A stretch of 64,000 bases of DNA from Chloroflexota bacterium (GCA_028873965.1 JAPPMU010000062.1:1-64000); one strand, 5' to 3'. Shown: positions 52,748 through 61,311, counted from the first letter of the stretch. The notes: a model not told the origin generated them from the letters alone. Numbers and translations: made by a program.

Positions 52748-54286
52748 TCAGTGCCGGAAGTGGCGGACGCCGGTGAACACCATAGCGATGCCGGCCTGGT
52801 TGGCAGCGGCAATCACCTCATCGTCCCGGATCGATCCGCCGGGCTGGACGATTGCGGTGATACCGGCCTCGGCGGCAAGCTCGATGTTGTCCGGAAACGG
52901 GAAGAACGCGTCGGAAGCCAGCACGCATCCGGCCGCCTTATCGCCCGCCGCGCGTTGCGACAGGTGGACGCTTACCACGCGGTTGGGCTGCCCTGCGCCC
53001 ATGCCGACCAAGGTACGATCCTTGACGAAGGCGATGGCGTTGGACTTGATGTGCTTCACCGCCTTCCAGGCGAACGCCAGGTCGGCCAATTCGGCGGGAG
53101 TCGGCGCGCGCTCGGTGGCGGTTGCCCAGGCTTCGGGATCTTCGTCGATGGCGTCGGGAGTCTGCACCAGGACGCCACCACTGAGAGGGCGAACGTCGTA
53201 GTCCGCGGAACCGGGGGCGCCGGCCACCCGGTCCACCGTCAGGATGCGTAGGTTACGCTTCCGCCGCAGGATCTCCAGGGCGTCGTCATCGTAGCCGGGG
53301 GCGACGACCACCTCGTAGAACACGGGGTCCATGGCCTGCGCTGCGTCGGCGGTTACGTTGCGATTGAAGCCAACGATGCCACCGAAGGCCGACACGGGGT
53401 CGCCCTCATACGCCAGTTCGTAAGCCCGGGCGATGTCGTCGCGGGACGCCAGGCCGCAGGGGTTGGCATGTTTGATGACGCACACCGACGGGTCGGCGTA
53501 ATCGCTAACGGTGCGCCAGGCGGCGTCAGCGTCCATGAGGTTGTTGAACGACAGCTCTCGTCCGTGCAGTTGCGTGGCTCGGGCGAGGCCGCCTTCGCCT
53601 CCGCTGGCGGGCACGTACAGTGCGCCGCGCTGGTGGGGGTTTTCGCCATAACGCAGGCTGGAGACGCGGGTGAGCCCGATGGTCACCTGTTGCGGCATCT
53701 CCTCTTCCGACGTCGGATCTTTGGCGAGGTAATCGGCCACCGCGGCGTCATACACTGCAACGTGTTGAAAGGCTTTGGTGGCGAGGCCGCGCCGCTGCTG
53801 GACGTCCAGGCCGGGCCCGGACAAGGCTTCGGCGACCCATTCGTAGTCGGACGGGTCGACGACCACAGCAACGGACGGGAAATTCTTGGCCGCGGCCCGC
53901 AGCATCGTGGGGCCGCCGATGTCGATGTTCTCCAGGGCGTCATCCAGCGAAACGCCGGGTTTGCTGATGGTTTCCACGAACGGATAGAGGTTGACGACCA
54001 CCACATCGATTGGGCCGATGCCGTGCTGTTCCAGCTCCGCCATGTGCGCGGGAGAATCGCGGCGAGCCAGCAGCCCGCCGTGTATCACCGGGTGCAGGGT
54101 CTTGACGCGGCCCTCGAGGATTTCGGGCGAGCCGGTGACGTCGGACACCTGCGTGACCGGAACGCCGGCGTCGGCGATGCTCCGGTGGGTACCGCCGGTG
54201 CTGATCAGTTCATAGCCGGCGTCGACAAGGGCTTTGCCGAAATCCTCGATACCGGTCTTGTCGAATACGCTGAGTAATGCTTTCAA
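52748..54286 (-). CDS. purH: Bifunctional AICAR transformylase/IMP cyclohydrolase
   Basis: A 512-residue PurH for the last two steps of IMP synthesis. The N-terminal cyclohydrolase (MGS-like) shows LLSVFDKTGIEDFGKALVDA and STGGTHRSIADAGVP with SDVTGSPEILEGRVKTLHP; the C-terminal transformylase includes ELSFNNLMDADAAWRTV and VIKHANPCGLA. It starts at TTG. It is 36 bp after the His/Gly-rich gene, in order with purM and purF. Confidence 0.97.
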   Translation of the reverse strand: MKALLSVFDKTGIEDFGKALVDAGYELISTGGTHRSIADAGVPVTQVSDVTGSPEILEGRVKTLHPVIHGGLLARRDSPAHMAELEQHGIGPIDVVVVNLYPFVETISKPGVSLDDALENIDIGGPTMLRAAAKNFPSVAVVVDPSDYEWVAEALSGPGLDVQQRRGLATKAFQHVAVYDAAVADYLAKDPTSEEEMPQQVTIGLTRVSSLRYGENPHQRGALYVPASGGEGGLARATQLHGRELSFNNLMDADAAWRTVSDYADPSVCVIKHANPCGLASRDDIARAYELAYEGDPVSAFGGIVGFNRNVTADAAQAMDPVFYEVVVAPGYDDDALEILRRKRNLRILTVDRVAGAPGSADYDVRPLSGGVLVQTPDAIDEDPEAWATATERAPTPAELADLAFAWKAVKHIKSNAIAFVKDRTLVGMGAGQPNRVVSVHLSQRAAGDKAAGCVLASDAFFPFPDNIELAAEAGITAIVQPGGSIRDDEVIAAANQAGIAMVFTGVRHFRH

Positions 54287-54322
54287 CTTGGGTGATTGCT
54301 CCTGTTGATTACGGTTTGGACA

Positions 54323-54574
54323 CTAGATTGCCCCGCCGCCGCCATCGAAGCCGCCGAATCCACCGCCGGCATCACCATGATGCTGGAAATGCCCCGCATC
54401 TCCAGGATGGTGTATTTGGCCGGGATCAGTCGGGGTGTCGGAGTGGTGGCCGCCATACCAGATCAAGCCCAGAGGCCCCCACGCCCACCAGGGACGCATG
54501 ACGTCGAGCACGGGTTCGGATCTGTCGTCGGCGCTGTTGCGAACATTGCGGCGGAACGGATTTCTCAGATTCAT
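54323..54574 (-). CDS. Small His/Gly-rich protein between purM and purH
   Basis: An 83-residue protein with a strong ribosome binding site (GGTGGAGG) before ATG 54574. The N-terminus is basic (NLRNPFRRNVRNSADDRSEP), a Trp-rich segment follows (RPWWAWGPLGLIWYGGHH), then a His-rich stretch (IHHPGDAGHFQHHGDAGG) and a poly-Gly end. The His could bind Ni, Co or Zn. It is not recognised and is unusually placed inside a purine operon. Confidence 0.6.
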   Translation of the reverse strand: MNLRNPFRRNVRNSADDRSEPVLDVMRPWWAWGPLGLIWYGGHHSDTPTDPGQIHHPGDAGHFQHHGDAGGGFGGFDGGGGAI

Positions 54575-54616
54575 GACAACCTCCACCTTCTTCCGTGTCG
54601 AGCGGTCCGGATTGGA

Positions 54617-55669
54617 TCAAGCAGCCCGAAATGCAGTCCGATTCGGGCCGGCGCTCGCTATGATTTGACCGACGTCCACCGCGTCCGGCAGACCAGCCAG
54701 CAGCTCAGCTGCGTGCTCAGGATCGCACACGGCGACCATGCCGAGACCCATGTTGAACACGCGGTACATCTCTTCGTCACTGATCCGACCGGCCTTCTGA
54801 ATTGCGCCGAATACGGGAGGGATGGCCCAGGTTCCGAGTTGAAACTCGGCAGTCACCCCGGGCGGCAGCGATGCCGGCATCTTCCCGGGCAGCCCGCCAC
54901 CGGTGATGTGGCTCAGCGCCTTGATGCTTCCCAGGTAGGGCTCCAGCAGCGGGTAGTAGGCGCGGTGCCGCACCATCAGCTCGTCGCCCAGGTTGCGGGC
55001 CAGGCCCGGGCAGGGACGGAACAGGGCCTCGGGATCATCGTCGGTGTTGAACACGCGGCGCACCAGCGAAAACCCGTTGGTGTGCACCCCGCTGGAGGGG
55101 ATGCCGATGAGACGGTCGCCGGGCAGGACGCGACTGCCATCGAGCAAGTTGTCCCGCTCGGCCACGCCCACCACGAAGCCGGCGAGGTCGAAATCGGCAT
55201 CCGCGTAAACACCGGGGAGCTGTGCGGTTTCACCACCGATCAGAGCGCAGCCGGCCTCCCGACAGCCCCAGACCATGCCGCGCATCAGCATCTCCATGCG
55301 GTGCTCGTCCAGCGCGCTGAAGGACATGTAGTCCAGGAAAAACAGCGGCCGCGCGCCCTTGGTGAAGATGTCGTTGACGTTGAGGGTGACCAGGTCCTGA
55401 CCCACGCCCTCGAAGTGGCCGAGTTGGGCCGCGATCTTGAGCTTGGTGCCGACACCATCCGTGCTGGCAACCAGCACGGGATCCCGATAAGCGCCCAGGG
55501 CGAACAGACCCGCGAACCCTCCGCTGCTGTCCAGCACCTCCGGCCCGTGGGTAATGGCGGCGAAGGCTTTGATCCGATCCTTCAGGCCGTCCATAGCGTC
55601 GAGGGCGACGCCGGCGGCCTCGTACTCGGCGGATGCAGGGGCAGTCACGCCAACCTCGCCAGCGGTCAT
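54617..55669 (-). CDS. purM: Phosphoribosylformylglycinamidine cyclo-ligase
   Basis: A 350-residue PurM, AIR synthetase, which closes the imidazole ring. Motifs are ASTDGVGTKLKIAAQLGHFE, VNDIFTKGARPLFFLDYMS, GCALIGGETAQLPGVY, and the C-terminal LSHITGGGLPGKMPA and FNMGLGMVAV. The ATG overlaps the purF stop (TGATG). Confidence 0.97.
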   Translation of the reverse strand: MTAGEVGVTAPASAEYEAAGVALDAMDGLKDRIKAFAAITHGPEVLDSSGGFAGLFALGAYRDPVLVASTDGVGTKLKIAAQLGHFEGVGQDLVTLNVNDIFTKGARPLFFLDYMSFSALDEHRMEMLMRGMVWGCREAGCALIGGETAQLPGVYADADFDLAGFVVGVAERDNLLDGSRVLPGDRLIGIPSSGVHTNGFSLVRRVFNTDDDPEALFRPCPGLARNLGDELMVRHRAYYPLLEPYLGSIKALSHITGGGLPGKMPASLPPGVTAEFQLGTWAIPPVFGAIQKAGRISDEEMYRVFNMGLGMVAVCDPEHAAELLAGLPDAVDVGQIIASAGPNRTAFRAA

Positions 55670-57117
55670 CAGGCGGTGGCCCGTTCCAGGGATTGCTTGG
55701 TCAGTTCCAGCTGCACGGGCACCGGGTAGTTGCCGGTGAAACAGGCGTCGCAGAACCCGCCCTGCTGCCCGTGCACCAGGTCCATCAGACCGCGCACGCT
55801 GAGGTAACCAAGGGAATCGGCGCCGGTCAACTCGCGGATCTCGGGGATGGACTTGTTGGCGGCGATGAGCTCCTGTCGCGTCGCCATGTCCACGCCGAGG
55901 TAGCAGGGGTGCTTGATGGGCGGGGCACACACGCGCAGGTGGATTTCCGTGGCGCCGGCGCGACGGAGCAGGTCCACCACGTGCGGCGTGGTGGTGCCGC
56001 GCACGATGCTGTCGTCCACCACGACGAGACGCTTGCCGGCAAGGACCGCGGGCATTGGGTTGAACTTCTGACGGACGCCGCGGTCGCGCCGTTGCTGCTC
56101 GGGTTCGATGAAGGTGCGCCCGACGTAGCGGTTGCGCACCAACCCGTTGGCGAAGGGGATGCCCGATTCGCGGGCGTAGCCAACAGCGGCGGAGGTGGAG
56201 GAGTCGGGAATACCGATCACCAAGTCGGCGTCGACGGGATGTTCCCGCGCCAGGCGGGCGCCCATATCCTCCCGGACGGTGTGCATGAGCCGGCCGTCCA
56301 TGACGCTGTCCGGCCGGGCGAAATAGATCCACTCAAAGACGCACAACGCGCGGCTGCGGCGGGCGGCCTCCCCATATATGGCGCTCTCAACCCCGTCGCC
56401 GCTGATGACGACCACCTCGCCGGGTTCCAGTTCCCGAGTGAACTCGGCCTGCATGTGATCCAGGGCGCAGGTTTCGGAGGCTACGACCCAGCCGTTTTCC
56501 AGGCGGCCCAGGCACAGGGGCCGGATACCCAGGGGGTCGCGTACCGCTATGACCACGTCCGGGGTCAACAGCGTCAGGGAGAATGCCCCTTGCATCCGGG
56601 GCATGGCGTAGAAGACCCTCTCGGGCCAGGTTTTGCCCGGGGCGTTGGCCAACAGGTGGGCGATAACCTCGCTGTCGGTGCTGGTCTGGAAGTCGCAATT
56701 CCACTGGGACTGAACCTGCTCGCGCAACTGCCTGGAGTTGATGATGTTGCCGTTGTGGGCGACCGCCAGCGGGCCGTTCAATCCTTCGACGAGCAGCGGT
56801 TGGGCGTTGGCGCTGCGGCTGGCCCCGGTGGTTGAGTACCGGGTGTGGCCGATGGCCATTCCTCCGGTGATGACGTCGATGTCGCCGTCGCGAAAAGCTT
56901 CCGACACCAACCCCATGCCAGTATGCAATTTGATCCGGCCCTGGTCGACGGCGGCGACCCCGGCCGACTCCTGGCCCCGGTGCTGCAATGCGAACAGGCC
57001 GATGGAGGTTATGGTGGCACTATGCGAACCGGGCGAATACACCCCTACCACGCCGCACTCTTCGCGAGGATGGTCGAACGGGTCGGGGCTTGGCCGGACC
57101 GGCGGCTGCGGATTCAT
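55669..57117 (-). CDS. purF: Amidophosphoribosyltransferase
   Basis: A 482-residue PurF, the committed step of purine synthesis (PRPP plus glutamine). The N-terminal glutaminase has its nucleophile Cys21 in EECGVVGVYSPG, after a short propeptide. The GHTRYSTTGASRSANAQPLL motif and the PRPP loop VVVDDSIVRGTT are conserved. ATG 57117 lies 6 bp after a predicted -10, so the message is likely leaderless. A family 1 MITE sits just upstream at 57171. Confidence 0.97.
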   Translation of the reverse strand: MNPQPPVRPSPDPFDHPREECGVVGVYSPGSHSATITSIGLFALQHRGQESAGVAAVDQGRIKLHTGMGLVSEAFRDGDIDVITGGMAIGHTRYSTTGASRSANAQPLLVEGLNGPLAVAHNGNIINSRQLREQVQSQWNCDFQTSTDSEVIAHLLANAPGKTWPERVFYAMPRMQGAFSLTLLTPDVVIAVRDPLGIRPLCLGRLENGWVVASETCALDHMQAEFTRELEPGEVVVISGDGVESAIYGEAARRSRALCVFEWIYFARPDSVMDGRLMHTVREDMGARLAREHPVDADLVIGIPDSSTSAAVGYARESGIPFANGLVRNRYVGRTFIEPEQQRRDRGVRQKFNPMPAVLAGKRLVVVDDSIVRGTTTPHVVDLLRRAGATEIHLRVCAPPIKHPCYLGVDMATRQELIAANKSIPEIRELTGADSLGYLSVRGLMDLVHGQQGGFCDACFTGNYPVPVQLELTKQSLERATA

Positions 57118-57123
57118 GGTTGC

Positions 57124-57152
57124 ATTCTATTTTGCCGCCGGCGGCGGGTCAA
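57124..57152 (-). promoter_or_regulatory. Predicted purF promoter, leaderless
   Basis: On the minus strand TTGACC (57152-57147), 17-bp spacer, TAGAAT (57129-57124), then 6 bp to the purF ATG at 57117. Expected transcription start coincides with the start codon. Confidence 0.65.
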
Positions 57153-57170
57153 TGTACAGGCGCCCCTCAT

Positions 57171-57316
57171 CGGGGCCTTTTCAAAGTCACTGCGGCAACC
57201 TTCGCGCCACCCAATCGTCATTCCTGCGAAAGCAGGAATCCAGGGTCCGCCGTCAATAGGGAGGTTCTGGGTTCCCGCTTTCGCGGGAACGACGGGTGGA
57301 CTTTGAAAAGGCCCTG
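57171..57316. mobile_element. Complete MITE-like element, family 1, with 9-bp target duplication
   Basis: A 146-bp element with ends CGGGGCCTTTTCAAAGT (57171-57187) and ACTTTGAAAAGGCCCTG (57300-57316), and two hairpin units (ATTCCTGCGAAAGCAGGAAT and GTTCCCGCTTTCGCGGGAAC). Identical 9-mers GCCCCTCAT (57162-57170 and 57317-57325) flank it. The 9-mer also forms the outer edge of the family 2 element at 40320-40328, so this copy inserted in the edge of a family 2 copy. Confidence 0.8.
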
Positions 57317-57320
57317 GCCC

Positions 57321-57456
57321 CTCATGTATACCCGGTTTGTCATCGCGAGGAGCGGAGCGACGTGGCGATCTCGTTACCGTAGCGACGTCCGTTACCCCGA
57401 CGAGATTGCCACGCTGCGCTCGCAATGACAGATTGTGCCAAGTTGGTACGCACGAG
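57321..57456. mobile_element. MITE-like element, family 2 (diverged copy)
   Basis: Ends CTCATGTATACCCGG (57321-57335) and TTGGTACGCACGAG (57443-57456) are diverged inverted repeats; the interior has TGTCATCGCGAGGAGCGGAG and CGCTGCGCTCGCAATGACA. It matches the copy at 40324-40460. A family 1 element is inserted at its outer left edge. Confidence 0.65.
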
Positions 57457-57497
57457 ACGGGCGCCCCGCAGTCAGTCACAGTATCGCAAAACTACGA

Positions 57498-58259
57498 TCA
57501 ATCCCGCTCGGGAATAATCTGAACCTTGCGGGCGTCGCCGTATCCTACGCTCTCGGTGCGGATACCGTCGCGCTCGCCCAGATAGAGGTGGATTACCCGG
57601 CGGTCGGAGGGGGTCATGGGCTCCAGCGTGATGCTGCGGCCGGTCTGCGCGACGCGATCCGCGACGCGGTCGGCCATTTCACGCAGGGAGTCCTCGCGCC
57701 GCTGGCGGTACTGCTCGACATCCAACGCAACACGGACGTCCTCCTCAAACTGCTGGCGCACGATGCTCTGGACGATGAACTGGAGCGAGTGCAGCGTATT
57801 GCCGCGTCTCCCGATCAGGAGCCCGGAGTCGGGACCGTTGATGTCAATCACGGGGCCGCCGGCCAACTCGTCGTGCTCGGAGCGCAGGGTCACGTCGACG
57901 TCGGCGCCCACCGCGGTGAGGATGCGCTGAACGGCCTGGACGGCGGTGCCGGCCGGAGTATCGGCGGTTATGGTCAGAACCGGGGCGGGCTCGTCGTCCG
58001 CGGCCGGTTCGTCATCCAGGTCCGGCTCATCTGCCTGGCCGTCGCCAGCGCCGGGCTCGTCCCGCTCGGGCGCGGCGGGTGGCGCGGCGCCGATGCGGGT
58101 GACGCGAACCTCTGCCAGTTCGCCGCCGATGCCCAGGAAGCCCTGGCGGCCCCTATTTAGTATTTCGACCTCTACCTCGCTGCGGTCGGCGCCGAGAGCT
58201 GCGAGCGCCTGCTCTTCGGCCTCTTCTACGGTTCTCCCGGTTTGCACTATCTGATCCAT
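57498..58259 (-). CDS. jag: Jag/KhpB-type RNA-binding protein
   Basis: A 253-residue Jag protein. The N-terminal Jag_N domain includes RQGFLGIGGELAEVRVTRIG. A long acidic linker rich in Asp/Glu/Pro follows (about residues 60-95), then a KH domain with GLLIGRRGNTLHSLQ and an R3H domain with RRVIHLYL. These proteins bind RNA and act in cell-envelope control beside YidC. The start overlaps the yidC C-terminal coding region by 107 bp. Confidence 0.92.
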   Translation of the reverse strand: MDQIVQTGRTVEEAEEQALAALGADRSEVEVEILNRGRQGFLGIGGELAEVRVTRIGAAPPAAPERDEPGAGDGQADEPDLDDEPAADDEPAPVLTITADTPAGTAVQAVQRILTAVGADVDVTLRSEHDELAGGPVIDINGPDSGLLIGRRGNTLHSLQFIVQSIVRQQFEEDVRVALDVEQYRQRREDSLREMADRVADRVAQTGRSITLEPMTPSDRRVIHLYLGERDGIRTESVGYGDARKVQIIPERD

Positions 58260-59082
58260 CAGGGCTACTCTCCTGCGGGTCGGGGGTCTGGACCTCCAAC
58301 GTTACTCCTTCCTCGTCCTGCCCGCGTCGCGGGAACAGCGGGAACAAGGGCCCCCAACCGGTGATGAAATACTGGATCGCGATGCCGATGAGGTTGGAAA
58401 CCACCCAGTAGAGGGGCAGTCCGCTGGGCCACCCCAGGGAGAATGCTCCCAGGAAGATGGGCATCATCCACAACATCATCGTTTGACTGGACTGTTGACG
58501 CGGATCCGGCGACGGCATCTGCGTCATCTTCTGCTGCACCCAGGTGGTGACGGCCACCAGGACCGGCATGACGATGGGCGACGGGTCAGGCTGGCTCAGG
58601 TCAAGCCAGAGGAAAGTATTGTTGACCGGCGCCGACGAATGGATCGGGACAAAGTTGATCCACGGATACAGCTTATCGGAAAGGTTGACCAGGTCTTCCG
58701 GGTTGTTGAACAGGGTCAGGATCAGCACCCGGAACAGGCCGATGAGGATGGGCATCTGGACGATCAACGGGCCCAGGCAGCCAATGGGGTTGACACCGCT
58801 CTCACGGTACAGCCGCATGGTCTCCTGGGAGATGCGCTGGCGGTCGCCCTCGTAGCGTTGCTGGATTTCCCGGACCCGGGGCTGCATGGCGGTCATCGCG
58901 CGCATCTGCCGCAACTGCTTGATGGTCAGGGGAATGGTCACCACGCGCACCAGGACGGTGAACGCGATGATGGCGACACCCATCTGGGAGAAGCACAGCA
59001 CGTACAACACCAGCAAGGTGTTGAGCATCGGCCGGATGATCACCTCGTTCCAGATGAGGATGAATATGGAGAAAAATTCCAC
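58153..59082 (-). CDS. yidC: YidC/Oxa1-family membrane protein insertase
   Basis: A 309-residue insertase with about five membrane segments: GVAIIAFTVLVRVVTIPLTI, NPIGCLGPLIVQMPILIGLF, and GLPLYWVVSNLIGIAIQYFI. It starts at GTG. It has no large periplasmic domain, so it is the Gram-positive-like form. The basic tail (RENRRRGRRAGARSSRRRPQ) is encoded in the stretch that also codes for the Jag start in another frame; it could bind ribosomes. Confidence 0.93.
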   Translation of the reverse strand: MEFFSIFILIWNEVIIRPMLNTLLVLYVLCFSQMGVAIIAFTVLVRVVTIPLTIKQLRQMRAMTAMQPRVREIQQRYEGDRQRISQETMRLYRESGVNPIGCLGPLIVQMPILIGLFRVLILTLFNNPEDLVNLSDKLYPWINFVPIHSSAPVNNTFLWLDLSQPDPSPIVMPVLVAVTTWVQQKMTQMPSPDPRQQSSQTMMLWMMPIFLGAFSLGWPSGLPLYWVVSNLIGIAIQYFITGWGPLFPLFPRRGQDEEGVTLEVQTPDPQESSPDGSDSANRENRRRGRRAGARSSRRRPQRGRGRNTK

Positions 59083-59123
59083 TTATTCCTGCCTGTCGCC
59101 AGCCGGTAAGCGGCTACGGGGTC

Positions 59124-60368
59124 CTAGTTGCGGGGGCATTGCGTGTTGTTGTCCGTGTCGTAGCACCAGTGGGGCATGAACCCGGAAAGCACCTGAAGCC
59201 GCCGCACCTTGCCGTCGTCGGTTCCCACGTACACCACTTCCTGCTCGGTGGCCCCGCCCAGACCGATGGTGCCGGACTTGACCAGCGGGGCTTTGATCTC
59301 GCCGTCTCGGATGCTGTAGGAGGCGATTTCCTGGGGCGTTTGCTGGCCGGACGCAGAAGCGCGCAGCAACACCACCCGGCCTTCCCGGGACGCGACCACG
59401 ATACCGCGTTCGAGCAGCACGGGATCAGCGACGATGGGCGCGCCCATGTCGTACTTCCAGAGCAATACCCCGTTATCGTCCACGGCGTAGACGTTGCCGT
59501 CCATGGAGGCGGCGTATATCGCGCGGCCGGAGGAAACGGGCGTTGCCCACCACCAGTTTTCCGCTTCCACCTGCCAGCGAGGCTGGCCGTCATTCAGGCC
59601 CAGCGCATACAGCTGGCGGTCAAAGGAACCAACGATAAGGAGGTTCTTGTGAACCAAGGGAGTGGCAACCACCGCCCCGCCGGTGTCATAGCGCCAGACC
59701 AGCGACCCGGTTTCCAGGCTGACAGCATAGACACTGCCGTCCTGCGAACCGAAATAAGCCACCCCGTTGCGCAGGACGGGAGTCGACCAAACCTTCCCGT
59801 CAGTGCGGAAAGGAGACCAACGCAGGCTCTCACCGGTCAACGCGTTGTAGGCGTACAGGCCGCCATCTTCGGATCCCACGGCGATGATGCCGCCAGCCTC
59901 GTCCAGGCCAGGGCCGCCGACCACGGGCGGCATGTCTTCAGCTTCGAACTGGGGTTGACGCCACGCCACCTGGACGGCGCCGGCGCCACCGGAACCGTCG
60001 AAGGCGTACAGGAAGCCATCGATGCCGGACACGTAAACGTATCGGCCTACCGCCGGCGAGCCGTAGGCTCCGCCGAATCCGTTTTCGTTGCCCAGAGCGG
60101 AAGTCCACCGGGTACTGACGCCTTCCGTTCCGAAATCGTCCAGGGCGTATATCTGCCCAGTCAACGTGGTGGCGTACACAATCCCGTTGGCCGCAGCAAC
60201 GGAGCCCCATCCCTTGGTGGAAGCCCCCAGGTCGCGGCCACATGCGGTGACCGCCAGGCACAAAAATGCCAGCACGGCAAAGGCCGGAAGCAGCCTCAAA
60301 AATCGAGATTTAGCTGGTAAGGCCCATCGGGTCGGAGGGTTGCGGGAGGGCAGGAAATGGTGGGTCAT
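59124..60368 (-). CDS. PQQ-like beta-propeller lipoprotein between yidD and yidC
   Basis: A 414-residue lipoprotein (lipobox LAVTAC) with repeated beta-propeller blades of the PQQ type: GIVYATTLTGQIYALDDFG, GVAYFGSQDGSVYAVSLETG, ASMDGNVYAVDDNGVLLWKY. It resembles BamB, a lipoprotein helping membrane-protein assembly; a related role would suit its place in the insertase cluster. ATG 60368 is preferred to TTG 60374. The gene follows yidD by 9 bp. Confidence 0.85.
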   Translation of the reverse strand: MTHHFLPSRNPPTRWALPAKSRFLRLLPAFAVLAFLCLAVTACGRDLGASTKGWGSVAAANGIVYATTLTGQIYALDDFGTEGVSTRWTSALGNENGFGGAYGSPAVGRYVYVSGIDGFLYAFDGSGGAGAVQVAWRQPQFEAEDMPPVVGGPGLDEAGGIIAVGSEDGGLYAYNALTGESLRWSPFRTDGKVWSTPVLRNGVAYFGSQDGSVYAVSLETGSLVWRYDTGGAVVATPLVHKNLLIVGSFDRQLYALGLNDGQPRWQVEAENWWWATPVSSGRAIYAASMDGNVYAVDDNGVLLWKYDMGAPIVADPVLLERGIVVASREGRVVLLRASASGQQTPQEIASYSIRDGEIKAPLVKSGTIGLGGATEQEVVYVGTDDGKVRRLQVLSGFMPHWCYDTDNNTQCPRN

Positions 60369-60377
60369 TATCAACAG

Positions 60378-60587
60378 TCAAACGACGGGGTCATACCCGT
60401 GGCCGCCCACGGGGGTACAGCGTAAAATTCGACGAACGCCGAGCCAGGTTCCCCGGACGACGCCGTAACGGACGATTGCGTCCGCAGTGTACTGAGAACA
60501 GCTGGGTTGGTAGCGACAAACCCCGGGGAGGTATGGAGACAACGCCTGCTGGTACAAGCGGATGGCTGCCACGGCGACTACTTTCAT
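60378..60587 (-). CDS. yidD: Membrane protein insertion efficiency factor
   Basis: A 69-residue YidD. The family core is clear: LYQQALSPYLPGVCRYQPSC, SQYTADAIVRYGVVRGTWLG, then CTPVGGHGYDPV. It helps YidC-dependent insertion. The ATG overlaps the rnpA stop (ATGA). Confidence 0.95.
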   Translation of the reverse strand: MKVVAVAAIRLYQQALSPYLPGVCRYQPSCSQYTADAIVRYGVVRGTWLGVRRILRCTPVGGHGYDPVV

Positions 60588-60961
60588 TTCGCAGCGTCCC
60601 GCATCTCATCCTCACGCTCGGCCGAAGCCGGCGGAGCGTTCAGCCTGGTGCGACGAATGAGGTTGTGCACGGCGTGTTCCAACTGTTTGAAATCGGCGTC
60701 GCCGGCTCCCTTGCGAGCGATGAGCACGGTGTCCCAACCGGGAGCGGCGGCGGAGTTGCGCACGACCTCGCGCAGGCGGCGCTTGACGCGGTTTCGCACC
60801 ACGGCATTGCCAACGCGTTTCCCGGTCACGAAACAGAAACGGCTGCGATCCAGGCCGTTGGGCAGTACCCGCATAACCAGCAGTCCGTTGGCCACGCTCC
60901 GTCCTTGACGGTGGATCTCGGAGATACGCCCGGCGCGGCCCAGCCTATGTTGCCGTTGCAT
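60584..60961 (-). CDS. rnpA: Ribonuclease P protein component
   Basis: A 125-residue RnpA, which helps RNase P RNA mature the 5' end of tRNAs. The RNR signature is VRNRVKRRLREVVRN; the FCFVTGKRVGNAV region is also typical. ATG 60961 gives a normal length; a long in-frame upstream extension is rejected because it runs through rpmH. It lies 46 bp downstream of rpmH. Confidence 0.93.
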   Translation of the reverse strand: MQRQHRLGRAGRISEIHRQGRSVANGLLVMRVLPNGLDRSRFCFVTGKRVGNAVVRNRVKRRLREVVRNSAAAPGWDTVLIARKGAGDADFKQLEHAVHNLIRRTRLNAPPASAEREDEMRDAAK

Positions 60962-61007
60962 CGATTGAGGAAACCGGAGGCGTTCAACGTAGCCAACGGA
61001 CGGTTGG

Positions 61008-61145
61008 CTAAACGGAGAGCCGGTGCCGGCCCTTGAAGCGCCGGCGGCGCAACACCGCGCGGCCGTCGGAAATGCGGGAACGTGAGCGGAAACCGTGCAC
61101 GCGGGCCCGGCGTCGCTTTTTGGGCTGGTAAGTTCGTTTGGGCAT
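61008..61145 (-). CDS. rpmH: 50S ribosomal protein L34
   Basis: A 45-residue L34: it begins [20 protein letters not shown] and ends FKGRHRLSV, the family pattern. RBS GGAG precedes ATG 61145. It is the first gene of the rpmH-rnpA-yidD-lipoprotein-yidC-jag cluster. Confidence 0.95.
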   Translation of the reverse strand: MPKRTYQPKKRRRARVHGFRSRSRISDGRAVLRRRRFKGRHRLSV

Positions 61146-61168
61146 AGGTAGGTCTCCGACAGAAAATT

Positions 61169-61197
61169 ATGGTACTGCGTAACCCGGAATGCGTCAA
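61169..61197 (-). promoter_or_regulatory. Predicted promoter for the rpmH cluster
   Basis: On the minus strand TTGACG (61197-61192), 17-bp spacer, TACCAT (61174-61169), 23 bp before the rpmH ATG at 61145. Confidence 0.65.
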
Positions 61198-61311
61198 GAA
61201 ACGGAGTCGCTGTACGCTGAAGTTCGATCTCCTGGTCGAATGTCATCCGGGTAACCGAGCCGGTGCGCTTGGGATCAACCGCCCGTACGTCCCTGAAGCC
61301 CCAGGCGCCGG

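Noticed and set aside
55670-56332. Longer form of purM starting upstream inside purF
   Set aside because: The open frame continues upstream but antiparallel quality is lost; the conserved PurM start is at 55669 with a TGATG overlap to purF.
60378-61311. Replication origin near rpmH
   Set aside because: No dnaA, no cluster of DnaA boxes and no AT-rich stretch were seen in the window.
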